From a bacterium (GTDB lineage: Bacteria; Patescibacteriota; Patescibacteriia; Patescibacteriales; GWC2-42-12): 35,919 nt of DNA. The notes beneath the pieces are model-generated. The model saw nothing but the letters and a program-made list of their open reading frames with translations, ran no database searches and had not been told where the DNA came from. Shown in pieces: positions 9,210-16,698 of this stretch; the stretch's first letter is position 1, and each line of letters opens with the position of its first letter. Location: the NCBI GenBank assembly GCA_030649205.1, contig JAUSGE010000046.1, forward strand, positions 1 to 35,919. Direction: 5' to 3'. Both the position numbers and the translations under genes were made by a program.

Positions 9210-9851
9210 TTATTTTACTTTACTTAGATTTAAAATAACTTTTCCATCAAAAAATACTTCGCCGGGAATAATTATAATATTTTTATAATTCGGATTTTCC
9301 GGCTTAAGATATCTTTTACCGCCGTCAGCAACGAATCTTTTTACAGTAGTACCTTGATCAGTTCTCGCCAGCACAATATCACCGCTTTTAAACTCTTTAG
9401 CCTTTTTTACTAAAAGCATATCGCCATTATCAATGCCGGCATTTGTCATTGAATCTCCATAAACTTTTACGACAAACAGTTGTTCATTTGATTGATTAAT
9501 TTTTTCGTCCTTAACTATCTGTCCCGGAAGAGGCATCCAGGTAAAAGAAGTTTCTTCAAGCGTCTCAATAAAAGGGCCTGCCGCTGTTCCGCCAACGACA
9601 GGCGCTAACTGATCTTTATTTAATATTTTATAACCTAAAGGTAAAATTGTTATGCCTCTAGCCTGGCCTTCTGACCGCACAATATACCCCTTAACCGTAA
9701 GCGCATCCAAATAATTTAATACTGCTTGGTTGGAAACTACATCCAATTCGTTTTTTAAATCAGCCAAAGTGGGAGGGAAACCGGTTGATTCTATATTATT
9801 ATATATTATTTCCAATACTTTTTTTTGCTTTGGAGTAATATTTTTTATCAT
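9210..9851 (-). CDS. LexA-like S24 family transcriptional repressor
   Basis: LexA-type winged helix (TPKQKKVLEIIYNNIESTGFPPTLADLK), Ala-Gly cleavage site GGTAAGPF, catalytic YGDSM and GTTVKRF. Confidence 0.9.
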   Translation of the reverse strand: MIKNITPKQKKVLEIIYNNIESTGFPPTLADLKNELDVVSNQAVLNYLDALTVKGYIVRSEGQARGITILPLGYKILNKDQLAPVVGGTAAGPFIETLEETSFTWMPLPGQIVKDEKINQSNEQLFVVKVYGDSMTNAGIDNGDMLLVKKAKEFKSGDIVLARTDQGTTVKRFVADGGKRYLKPENPNYKNIIIIPGEVFFDGKVILNLSKVK

Positions 9852-9870
9852 ATATTTATATTATATATGA
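9848..9870. promoter_or_regulatory. Candidate operator dyad TCATATAT-N7-ATATATGA over the lexA-like -10, TSS and start codon
   Basis: Perfect 8-bp arms at 9848-9855 and 9863-9870. Confidence 0.5.
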
Positions 9871-9888
9871 CCAAAATATGACTGTCAA
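9860..9888 (-). promoter_or_regulatory. Sigma70-type promoter TTGACA-N17-TATAAT for the lexA-like/RM operon
   Basis: Reverse strand TTGACA (9883-9888), 17-nt spacer, TATAAT (9860-9865); start codon begins at 9851. Confidence 0.85.
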
Positions 9889-9897
9889 ATAATAAAA

Positions 9898-9917
9898 AAT
9901 GGCTTTTTTAAGCCATT
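9898..9917 (-). terminator. Rho-independent terminator of the DnaQ-family gene
   Basis: AATGGCTT-N4-AAGCCATT followed by a T-rich tract on the minus strand. Confidence 0.7.
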
Positions 9918-9970
9918 ATAAAAATAGTTATCCACAGTTTTATTGAGAGAAAAAATGATTATTAACTGAC

Positions 9971-10768
9971 TTACGCCTTTTTCGGCAACTCCCCGTTTAG
10001 GGCATTTTTGATGATGTCCTTGGTCTCCTGGGAAAAATCAGCGGACATAATCCACCGCAAAAAGCCCGGGTCTTGCTTAACCACTTCGGCTAGCGGCTGG
10101 CCTTTGTATTTGGAAAAAGAAAAATGCGCCTGGCCGTTGCGCCAAAAAAATTTCCGCTCATTGTCAACGTAGCGGCCGTCGGACGCGTGATGAATTTTAT
10201 AAATATAATCCCAATCCCTGATTTCGCTGTATTGATCAAGCTGCTGGCCTAAAATTTCCGCGGTCGCTTCCACGTCTCCCAGAGCGCTGTGCGCCTCCTC
10301 ATGGTCTTTGCCGCAATAAAATTTATAAGCCGCGGACAAAGTGCGCGGCTCCATGTGGTGGTAAATCGTTTTGGAGTCAATGATTTTCGCGGCCGCGTAA
10401 TCAAAGCCCATGCCGACGCGCAAAAACTCGCGCCTAAGCATGGGCAAATCAAAATTCGCAATGTTAAAACCGCCGTAATAGCAATCATTAAAAATCGCCC
10501 AAAAATCCTGGGCTTTTTCCCTGAAAGTCGGCTGGTCTTTAACCTGTTCATCCGTAATGCCGTGCAGTTCCGTTACTTCGGCCGGAATGCCCATTTCCGG
10601 ATTTAAAAAAACATCCCCCTTGCTAGCCACGCCGTTAGGCATGATTTTTAAATAAGCAATCTCTATTATCCTGTCCAAAGAAACCGACAAGCCGGTTGAC
10701 TCAATGTCAAAAATCACCAGCGGCTTGTCCAGCTTGATCAGCTTGGTTATTTTATTGTCTTTAATCAT
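9971..10768 (-). CDS. DnaQ-like 3'-5' exonuclease (DEDD family)
   Basis: [52 protein letters not shown]. Confidence 0.92.
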   Translation of the reverse strand: MIKDNKITKLIKLDKPLVIFDIESTGLSVSLDRIIEIAYLKIMPNGVASKGDVFLNPEMGIPAEVTELHGITDEQVKDQPTFREKAQDFWAIFNDCYYGGFNIANFDLPMLRREFLRVGMGFDYAAAKIIDSKTIYHHMEPRTLSAAYKFYCGKDHEEAHSALGDVEATAEILGQQLDQYSEIRDWDYIYKIHHASDGRYVDNERKFFWRNGQAHFSFSKYKGQPLAEVVKQDPGFLRWIMSADFSQETKDIIKNALNGELPKKA

Positions 10769-11364
10769 AAATTATTATTGGCCCCATTCCAATCAACAAT
10801 CTGCCAAAAAGCTTCTATAAATTTAGCGCGTTCGTTTTTGTAATCTAAATAATAGGCATGCTCCCAAACATCCAGCGCCAGCAGAACTTTAAACTGCGGC
10901 AATAAATTAACATTATGCTTTTCAATTTGCATGAGCAAAAGCTGATCGTTTTTTTGGCAATAGGCCAAGGCCGCCCAGCCCGAGCCTTCCGCGCTTAAAG
11001 CGGCTTGTGAAAATTCTTTTTTAAACCTGTCCAGACTGCCAAATTCCGCATTTATTTTTTCGGCCAGCTCTCCCGACGGCTCGCCGCCTCCGCCTTTGGT
11101 CTTAGGGGCCAAGCTTTTCCAGAACAAAGAATGCAAAATATGGCCGCTTACCTGAAACGACAGCTCCTTCAAAGTCGCTTTCATGTCCACATCGTCATTT
11201 TCCGCTCTGGCCTTGGCCAGTTTGTCCAGCGCCAAGTTGGCGCCGTTGACGTAAGCTAAATGATGTTTGTCATGATGCAATTTTAATTGCTCTTCGGAGA
11301 TATATGGCGCCAGCTCATTATAGCCGTATGGCAGGTCAGGTAGTAAATATTGTTTTTGTTGCAT
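10765..11364 (-). CDS. Superoxide dismutase (Fe/Mn)
   Basis: [59 protein letters not shown]; start placed at the internal Met because the upstream extension is encoded in a dispersed repeat. Confidence 0.95.
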   Translation of the reverse strand: MQQKQYLLPDLPYGYNELAPYISEEQLKLHHDKHHLAYVNGANLALDKLAKARAENDDVDMKATLKELSFQVSGHILHSLFWKSLAPKTKGGGGEPSGELAEKINAEFGSLDRFKKEFSQAALSAEGSGWAALAYCQKNDQLLLMQIEKHNVNLLPQFKVLLALDVWEHAYYLDYKNERAKFIEAFWQIVDWNGANNNL

Positions 11365-11371
11365 ATTACTT

Positions 11372-11485
11372 ATGCCATTGCGAGGAGTCCGTACTCGGGC
11401 GACGAAGCAATCTCCGGTTAAGAGCTGCATATGTGCCATTGAACCGGAGATTGCTTCGCCCGCTAACGCGGAACTCGCAATGACA
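11372..11485. repeat. Dispersed palindromic repeat, family A copy 1
   Basis: tgccattgcgagg...gaagcaatctccggtt...aaccggagattgcttcg...ctcgcaatgaca; both ends inverted. Confidence 0.85.
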
Positions 11486-11519
11486 GTTTAACTTTTTAAA
11501 TATACCCTCTCTGGATTAA

Positions 11520-12086
11520 TTATTTATTAAACAAAAGCTTATAAAATTTTTTATATTCTTTTTTATCATACCTGGCGCGCAACATGGCGTTCACCAGCTC
11601 TGTTTCATAAAAATTCGGCTCATCCGCTAATTGTAAAAATTCATCATAACTAATTAACTTGCTGGTAATTTTTTCCCCAGCGTCCAGCTTCTGCGGCTGC
11701 CAGTAAAGGCAATCGCGCGCGATGTAAGTATAAACTGTCCAAATCATTTTGCCCACCGGATTGATCGCCTGCCGCAATTTCCAGTCGCGCGCCACATAAC
11801 CGGTTTCTTCCAACAGTTCCCGCTTAGCCGCATTCAAAGGAGTTTCGCCCGGTTCCAATCGGCCGCCGGCCAAGCCTAAAAATGTCCTAGGCTGATTAGG
11901 CTGCTGCTCATTTAAAACCAAAATTTTGTCGCCCACTACCGGAATAACCTGCGCTGTGTCCGGGCGTTTAAGCATTTCAAAAGTCGCCACCGAACCGTCA
12001 AACATTTTCTGCGGCCATTGCCAAACTTCAAAAATTTCTCCTTTAAACACTGGCTTGGCGTTTTTTGGCAATCTCTTTTTTTTCAT
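11520..12086 (-). CDS. NUDIX hydrolase
   Basis: GGRLEPGETPLNAAKRELLEETGY Nudix box. Confidence 0.94.
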   Translation of the reverse strand: MKKKRLPKNAKPVFKGEIFEVWQWPQKMFDGSVATFEMLKRPDTAQVIPVVGDKILVLNEQQPNQPRTFLGLAGGRLEPGETPLNAAKRELLEETGYVARDWKLRQAINPVGKMIWTVYTYIARDCLYWQPQKLDAGEKITSKLISYDEFLQLADEPNFYETELVNAMLRARYDKKEYKKFYKLLFNK

Positions 12087-12131
12087 AACTTTATTCTACA
12101 ATACTTCCGAAAATAATAACACCCCCATATA

Positions 12132-12164
12132 AGACACTCGGTGTCCACTGGACACCGAGTGTCT
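12132..12164. repeat. Perfect 16-bp inverted repeat with 1-nt centre
   Basis: agacactcggtgtcca c tggacaccgagtgtct. Confidence 0.9.
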
Positions 12165-12176
12165 GCGTACTATATT

Positions 12177-12234
12177 TATCAAAGCTATAAAAAACATCCC
12201 CGAGAAATCGGGGGTGTTTTTTATAGCTTTGATA
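12177..12234. terminator. Very long bidirectional terminator hairpin (27-bp stem, GAAA loop)
   Basis: tatcaaagctataaaaaacatccccga-gaaa-tcgggggtgttttttatagctttgata; one G:U pair; T-tract on either strand. Confidence 0.88.
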
Positions 12235-12240
12235 ATCAAA

Positions 12241-12573
12241 TTACCAATTGCTTGAACCGCCGCGGCTGCCGCGATCAAAACTTCTGCCGCCGCCGTTGCC
12301 GCCGAAACTTCTTTTCGGCCGGTCTTCCTGCGGTCTGGCTTCGTTGACGGTAATCTGACGACCGTCCAATTCCTTGCCATTGAACATTTCAATGGCGGCC
12401 TGCGCTTCTTCCTCGGTCGCCATTTCCACAAATCCAAAGCCTTTTGATCGGCCAGTCATCTTATCCATGATAATGATGGCTGAAGTCACATTGCCGGCCT
12501 GGGAGAAAGCGTCTTTCAAGGCGCCTTCGGTGGTTGAGTACGAAACTCCACCGACGTATAATTTTTTGCTCAT
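12241..12573 (-). CDS. RRM-type RNA-binding protein with Gly-rich tail
   Basis: KLYVGGVSYSTTEGALKDAFSQ (RNP-2), RSKGFGFVEM (RNP-1), GGNGGGRSFDRGSRGGSS tail. Confidence 0.94.
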   Translation of the reverse strand: MSKKLYVGGVSYSTTEGALKDAFSQAGNVTSAIIIMDKMTGRSKGFGFVEMATEEEAQAAIEMFNGKELDGRQITVNEARPQEDRPKRSFGGNGGGRSFDRGSRGGSSNW

Positions 12574-12675
12574 ACACTTACTTTCCTAAATGTTTTTTAA
12601 TTAAATGTAAGTCGACTTTCTTATTTTGCCTTCACTTAAAAAACATAAGGGAAGTAAAATAACTCTTACAAGGGA

Positions 12676-12704
12676 AGTATAGCCCAGATTAGGTAAAATG
12701 TCAA
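12676..12704 (-). promoter_or_regulatory. Sigma70-type promoter TTGACA-N17-TATACT for the RRM gene, implying a ~95-nt 5' leader
   Basis: Reverse strand TTGACA (12699-12704), 17-nt spacer, TATACT (12676-12681). Confidence 0.75.
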
Positions 12705-12726
12705 GAGGCGCGCTGATATCAGCAAT

Positions 12727-13248
12727 TTACTTCACTAAATCCCCCGCATAATAATCACCCAGCAGACTTTCCGCGTAACTGGAATGCGGGCGGCCAACAT
12801 CCTTGGTCCGGAAAGCTTGCGTGGCTTCTTGGCCGCAATAAGGCACGATCGTGCCGGCTCCGCCCGGATGGGCAGACAAATAGCTGGTAACATCATAAAC
12901 CTTGCCGCTGACAATCAGCCAGCAATCGCCGGCCAAGCTATGTTTAGCCACGCCGGCCGCGCTTAAAGGAGCCGGCCCGGCGGGCTTGGGCGGCGGAGGA
13001 AAAGGCGCTTCTTTCCTTGGCTCGATTTTTTTATTGGCCGGAGTCGTGGACGCGCTGCCGGATTGGCTGTTCCGGCCAGCCTGCTCAACCGGCGAGCTGG
13101 TGGCGATGGGCGCGGATATATTAGTATCTGTTGAGCCGGAGTTATTTGATTCAATTTTAGCTTTTTGGTTAAAAATTAGGCCGGAAATTAAAACCGCGGC
13201 CACCACTGACCAAAAAATAAACAGCGCTGTCCCAATTATTTTTTTCAT
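12727..13248 (-). CDS. Membrane-anchored cytochrome b5-like heme-binding domain protein
   Basis: N-terminal TM (MKKIIGTALFIFWSVVAAVLISG), Pro-rich linker, KVYDVTSYLSAHPGGAGTIVPYCGQEATQAF...RPHSSYAE. Confidence 0.9.
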   Translation of the reverse strand: MKKIIGTALFIFWSVVAAVLISGLIFNQKAKIESNNSGSTDTNISAPIATSSPVEQAGRNSQSGSASTTPANKKIEPRKEAPFPPPPKPAGPAPLSAAGVAKHSLAGDCWLIVSGKVYDVTSYLSAHPGGAGTIVPYCGQEATQAFRTKDVGRPHSSYAESLLGDYYAGDLVK

Positions 13249-13296
13249 ATAACATAGAATAGCACAAATATCAATAAAGTTAAATACCTGAACTAT

Positions 13297-13324
13297 TTGA
13301 CACAGCGGCAAGCTGTGGTAAAAT
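13297..13324 (+). promoter_or_regulatory. Candidate glnA promoter TTGACA-N16-TAAAAT with extended -10 (TGG)
   Basis: ttgaca 13297-13302; tgg taaaat 13316-13324. Confidence 0.6.
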
Positions 13325-13351
13325 TTACAGATAACAAAATTTATAAATTTT

Positions 13352-13404
13352 TACCCTGCTTTGGCAGGCTTTTAAATAACTCTGACTAAAGTCAGGCAGA
13401 AATA
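13352..13404. repeat. Dispersed double-hairpin repeat, family B copy 1 (upstream of glnA)
   Basis: ccctgctttggcagg and ctgactaaagtcag; reverse-complement match to 32988-33043. Confidence 0.8.
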
Positions 13405-13418
13405 TAATAAATAATCTT

Positions 13419-14744
13419 ATGACCAAAGACCAAATTTTGGAAAGCGCGAGGCAGCAGGGAGTTGATTTTATTAATCTCCAGTTCGCGGACATTCTCGGCT
13501 TGGTTAAAGCCGTAACCATTCCGGTTAGCAAACTGGATGAAGCCATTGACCATAACGTCTGGTTTGACGGCTCTTCCATCGAAGGCTTTACCAGAATTTT
13601 TGAGTCAGACATGTTTTTAAAATTGGACCTGGAAACCTTCGCGATTCTGCCCTGGCAAAAGAACACCGCGCGCCTGATTTGCGACGTCTATCTGCCGGAC
13701 GGCCAGCCGTTCCCTGGCGACCCGCGCCAGGTTTTAAAATTGCAGTTAGCTGAAGCGAAAAAGCTGGGCTATATCTATAATGTCGGGCCGGAACTGGAAT
13801 TTTTTCTGTTTAACAAATCAGACCATGGCAAAATAGCGGCCTGGCCGCATGACACGGCCGGCTATTTTGATCTGTCAACCGATCTGGCTCAAGCAATCAG
13901 GCAGGAAATGACCGAAGCCTTAAGAGGCTTAAACATTGACGTGGAAACGTTGCATCATGAAGTGGCGGCTGGCCAGCATGAAATTGACTTTAAATACGCC
14001 GACGCCTTAGTTACGGCTGATCGCGCCGTCACTTTCCGCTACGCCTTAAAAGCCATCGCGCAAAAGCATAATTTGCATGTCACTTTTATGCCTAAACCCA
14101 TAGAAGGCATTAACGGCTCGGGCATGCATGTTCATCAGAGCTTGTTTGATGCGAGTTCCCGGAATAACGCTTTTTTTGACGCTAGCGGCAAATTTCATTT
14201 GTCCGAGTTGGCGCTAAATTTCATCGCCGGCCAGCTCAAGCACGCGCCAGGTTTCGCGGCCGTTACCAATCCCTTGGTCAATTCCTATAAACGCCTGGTG
14301 CCGGGCTACGAAGCTCCGGTCTACGTGGCCTGGGGCCAAACCAACCGCTCGGCCTTAATCCGCATCCCGTCGTTCACGGCCGGACGGGAAAAAGCCGTCA
14401 GGTGCGAACTGCGCTGTCCTGATCCGGCGGCCAATCCTTACCTGGCTTTTGCCGTGATGCTGGCCAGCGGGCTGGACGGAATAAAAAGCAAACTGGCTCC
14501 GCCCGAATCAATTGAAGAAAATATTTTCAAGTTTTCCGACGAACAGGCCAAACAGCATAACGTCGGCAATTTGCCGGAAAATTTGCGCGCGGCTGTTCAA
14601 CTATTGGGCCAAGACGAGGTGGTAAAAAATGCCTTAGGCCCGCATGTCTATGAAAATTTCGTGGCGGCCAAAACCGCTGAATGGGACAGCTACAAAACTT
14701 TTGTCAGCGGCTGGGAGCAAAAAAAATATCTGGAAATCTATTAA
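13419..14744 (+). CDS. glnA: Glutamine synthetase, type I
   Basis: VWFDGSSIEGFTRIFESDM, GPELEFFLF, NGSGMHVHQSLF, KRLVPGYEAPVYVAWG, RCELRCPDPAANPYLAFAVMLASGLDGI. Confidence 0.96.
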   Translation: MTKDQILESARQQGVDFINLQFADILGLVKAVTIPVSKLDEAIDHNVWFDGSSIEGFTRIFESDMFLKLDLETFAILPWQKNTARLICDVYLPDGQPFPGDPRQVLKLQLAEAKKLGYIYNVGPELEFFLFNKSDHGKIAAWPHDTAGYFDLSTDLAQAIRQEMTEALRGLNIDVETLHHEVAAGQHEIDFKYADALVTADRAVTFRYALKAIAQKHNLHVTFMPKPIEGINGSGMHVHQSLFDASSRNNAFFDASGKFHLSELALNFIAGQLKHAPGFAAVTNPLVNSYKRLVPGYEAPVYVAWGQTNRSALIRIPSFTAGREKAVRCELRCPDPAANPYLAFAVMLASGLDGIKSKLAPPESIEENIFKFSDEQAKQHNVGNLPENLRAAVQLLGQDEVVKNALGPHVYENFVAAKTAEWDSYKTFVSGWEQKKYLEIY

Positions 14745-14763
14745 AGATTACCCGCTCATTATT

Positions 14764-14794
14764 AAAAGCCGTAGAAATTATCTACGGCTTTTTT
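14764..14794 (+). terminator. Rho-independent terminator of glnA
   Basis: aaaagccgtaga-aatta-tctacggctttttt. Confidence 0.88.
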
Positions 14795-14819
14795 ATAGGA
14801 TACTGCTGGCTTTGACTCA

Positions 14820-15323
14820 TTATCTTCTTATTTCCTGCCTGATTTCTACCCGATCAGGAAATAAAACGGCTCGGCGCAGAGCTAAACTGTTTAGCAAATC
14901 GCCTGACAGCATGCCATTCTGCAATATCACCGTGTCGCCCAATAACGGATTTCTCATCAGCCGAACTTCATTTAATAATCTGGCATCTATGACATTCCTA
15001 AATCTTACGTCATTCATCAACAAACTATTTAGTCTCAAGTCATTCAACCTTAAGCCGTTAAGCCCAAGATTATTCAGGAGCGTTCCATTATCTTCCAGCC
15101 TGACTTCGCGCCTGATTCTTAAGCCGTCATTCCTGGCTTCCAGTCTGACCCTTAGTCTGGCTTGATCAAATAGATTATTATCATTCAGCCTGATTCTTAT
15201 ATCGCGATTGCCGTCGCGGCCAGAACCGCTGTCCGCTGAAGCCGCGCTAACCGTAAAACCTATTGTTAGCGCCATCACAGACAAAGCTACCAGCATTCCC
15301 TTTAATAATTTTATCTTGCTCAT
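14820..15323 (-). CDS. Predicted exported protein with Leu/Asn/Arg-rich five-residue repeats
   Basis: Signal peptide MSKIKLLKGMLVALSVMALTIGFTVSAASA; LNNLG-LNGLR-LNDLR-LNSLL-MNDVR repeats. Confidence 0.7.
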   Translation of the reverse strand: MSKIKLLKGMLVALSVMALTIGFTVSAASADSGSGRDGNRDIRIRLNDNNLFDQARLRVRLEARNDGLRIRREVRLEDNGTLLNNLGLNGLRLNDLRLNSLLMNDVRFRNVIDARLLNEVRLMRNPLLGDTVILQNGMLSGDLLNSLALRRAVLFPDRVEIRQEIRR

Positions 15324-15364
15324 ATGTTTAATTTTAATTAATTAATTCTTAATAACTTGCTTAT

Positions 15365-15380
15365 ATAGTGTTAACACTAT
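15365..15380. promoter_or_regulatory. 16-bp perfect palindrome atagtgttaacactat in a divergent intergenic region
   Basis: Direct reading; lies between the divergent exported-protein genes. Confidence 0.5.
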
Positions 15381-15561
15381 TAGTTTTTTTCTTAATTAAT
15401 AATCTATACCATATTAATATTAAAAAACTATTAAGCCATATTGACAAAATATAAAATTTTGGTAAGGTTTGATAAAATTAAACTGGACTTTAAAAAAGAA
15501 AGGAGGAAAAACAGTCTGTCAATTGAGTTTTTATTAACTTCAACTTAATGGAGGATTGGTA

Positions 15562-16116
15562 ATGAAATCATTAAAATTTTTGGCAGTGGCGGTTGTGGCA
15601 GTAACTCTATTATCATTATCTGGCTGTTCCGGAGGAGGCGGCGGAGGCGAAGAAGCGCCGGCGGTAGCAAGCGCTACTATCGGGTTTAGGGTAAATGCCT
15701 TGGCCGTGCCCGCGCCGGCCATTGGCGCATTTTTCTTGGACAGGGTTAATAGCGCCGGCCCGGTGGTGGAGGCTATTGGCTCTCCGTTGCCAGTCGTTGG
15801 CAACCAGGCTGTTACTCCATTCAATACCTTGGTGACCGGCACCTACTTTTTCGGCTTCAATGCCCTGGATGTGAATGGCGCCCAGGTGTACGCTGACTCG
15901 GTCAGCACTTTTACGGCCGTAGATTTGACGGTCATAACGGTGATAAATATCAACGGCGTGCCCTTGTTTGATATTAACCCGGCGCAGATCGGCTATCTGC
16001 GGATTCCCCGGCTGGGAATTTTTGATGCCGGCTTTGTAATTTCCGTTGATGGCAACGGAAGCGTTATCCCACAAGCCTTTCCCGGAGGAGCGGGAGGGAC
16101 AATCACAGTGCCTTAA
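15562..16116 (+). CDS. Predicted lipoprotein
   Basis: MKSLKFLAVAVVAVTLLSLSGCSGGGGGG lipobox; GGAGG SD at 15550-15554, 7 nt before ATG 15562. Confidence 0.75.
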   Translation: MKSLKFLAVAVVAVTLLSLSGCSGGGGGGEEAPAVASATIGFRVNALAVPAPAIGAFFLDRVNSAGPVVEAIGSPLPVVGNQAVTPFNTLVTGTYFFGFNALDVNGAQVYADSVSTFTAVDLTVITVININGVPLFDINPAQIGYLRIPRLGIFDAGFVISVDGNGSVIPQAFPGGAGGTITVP

Positions 16117-16127
16117 TTCAACAAAAC

Positions 16128-16158
16128 AAAAGGGTGGACCCATGGTCCGCCCTTTTTT
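16128..16158 (+). terminator. Rho-independent terminator of the lipoprotein gene
   Basis: aagggtggac-ccatg-gtccgcccttttttt-like hairpin with T-tract. Confidence 0.82.
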
Positions 16159-16179
16159 CAATTTATTTAAAATTTGATT

Positions 16180-16614
16180 TTAATTTGGCCGGCGATTTGC
16201 CGCCGCCGCGGAAGAAAAAATTCTGCCGGTAACTGTATTATTTGACCGGTGATCCTGCCTTCTATCCGACTGCCTGTCTTCACGCTTTATATCTAAGGCA
16301 TTGTTGCTGATAACCGCTCGCCGGCCAGTAACCGTATTAGTAAGCGTTCCTCGCCGTTTAGCATTATTACCCGGCCCGCTGTTGTTTGGTTTAACGGCCG
16401 GGCGCCTAGTAACTGCTTTATTGTCAACCACCATGCGCCTAGCGCTGACGCTGCCTTGATTGTTATTAATCGCCCTGCCGATTAACGCCCGCCTGGCCGC
16501 TTGAAAAAAAGGCCCGCCGTCAGCGGCTAAAACCGGACTGTTCGGCAATGCTGCGGCCAGCGCGCCCGCGCCTAGGCCAACCAATACCAATTTATAAAAC
16601 TTAAAATTATTCAT
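16180..16614 (-). CDS. Predicted exported, strongly basic Asn/Arg-rich protein
   Basis: Signal peptide VLVGLGAGALAAALPNSPVLAA; repeated N/R-rich segments (TNTVTGRR, NNTVTGR). Confidence 0.6.
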   Translation of the reverse strand: MNNFKFYKLVLVGLGAGALAAALPNSPVLAADGGPFFQAARRALIGRAINNNQGSVSARRMVVDNKAVTRRPAVKPNNSGPGNNAKRRGTLTNTVTGRRAVISNNALDIKREDRQSDRRQDHRSNNTVTGRIFSSAAAANRRPN

Positions 16615-16698
16615 AGATGCTTGTTAATAATCAATACTTAAAATATAGCACTTTTAATAGTAACTTACAAAGATGAAGTTTTAATTAATTCAATCATT

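Noticed and set aside
12096-12437. 113-aa ORF overlapping the RRM gene, and 12141-12347 (+) through the hairpins
   Set aside because: Run through the RRM coding region or terminator palindromes; repetitive alanine-rich frame-shifted translation.
15616-16161. 181-aa minus ORF opposite the lipoprotein
   Set aside because: The plus-strand frame has an SD, lipobox and terminator; the antisense frame lacks these.
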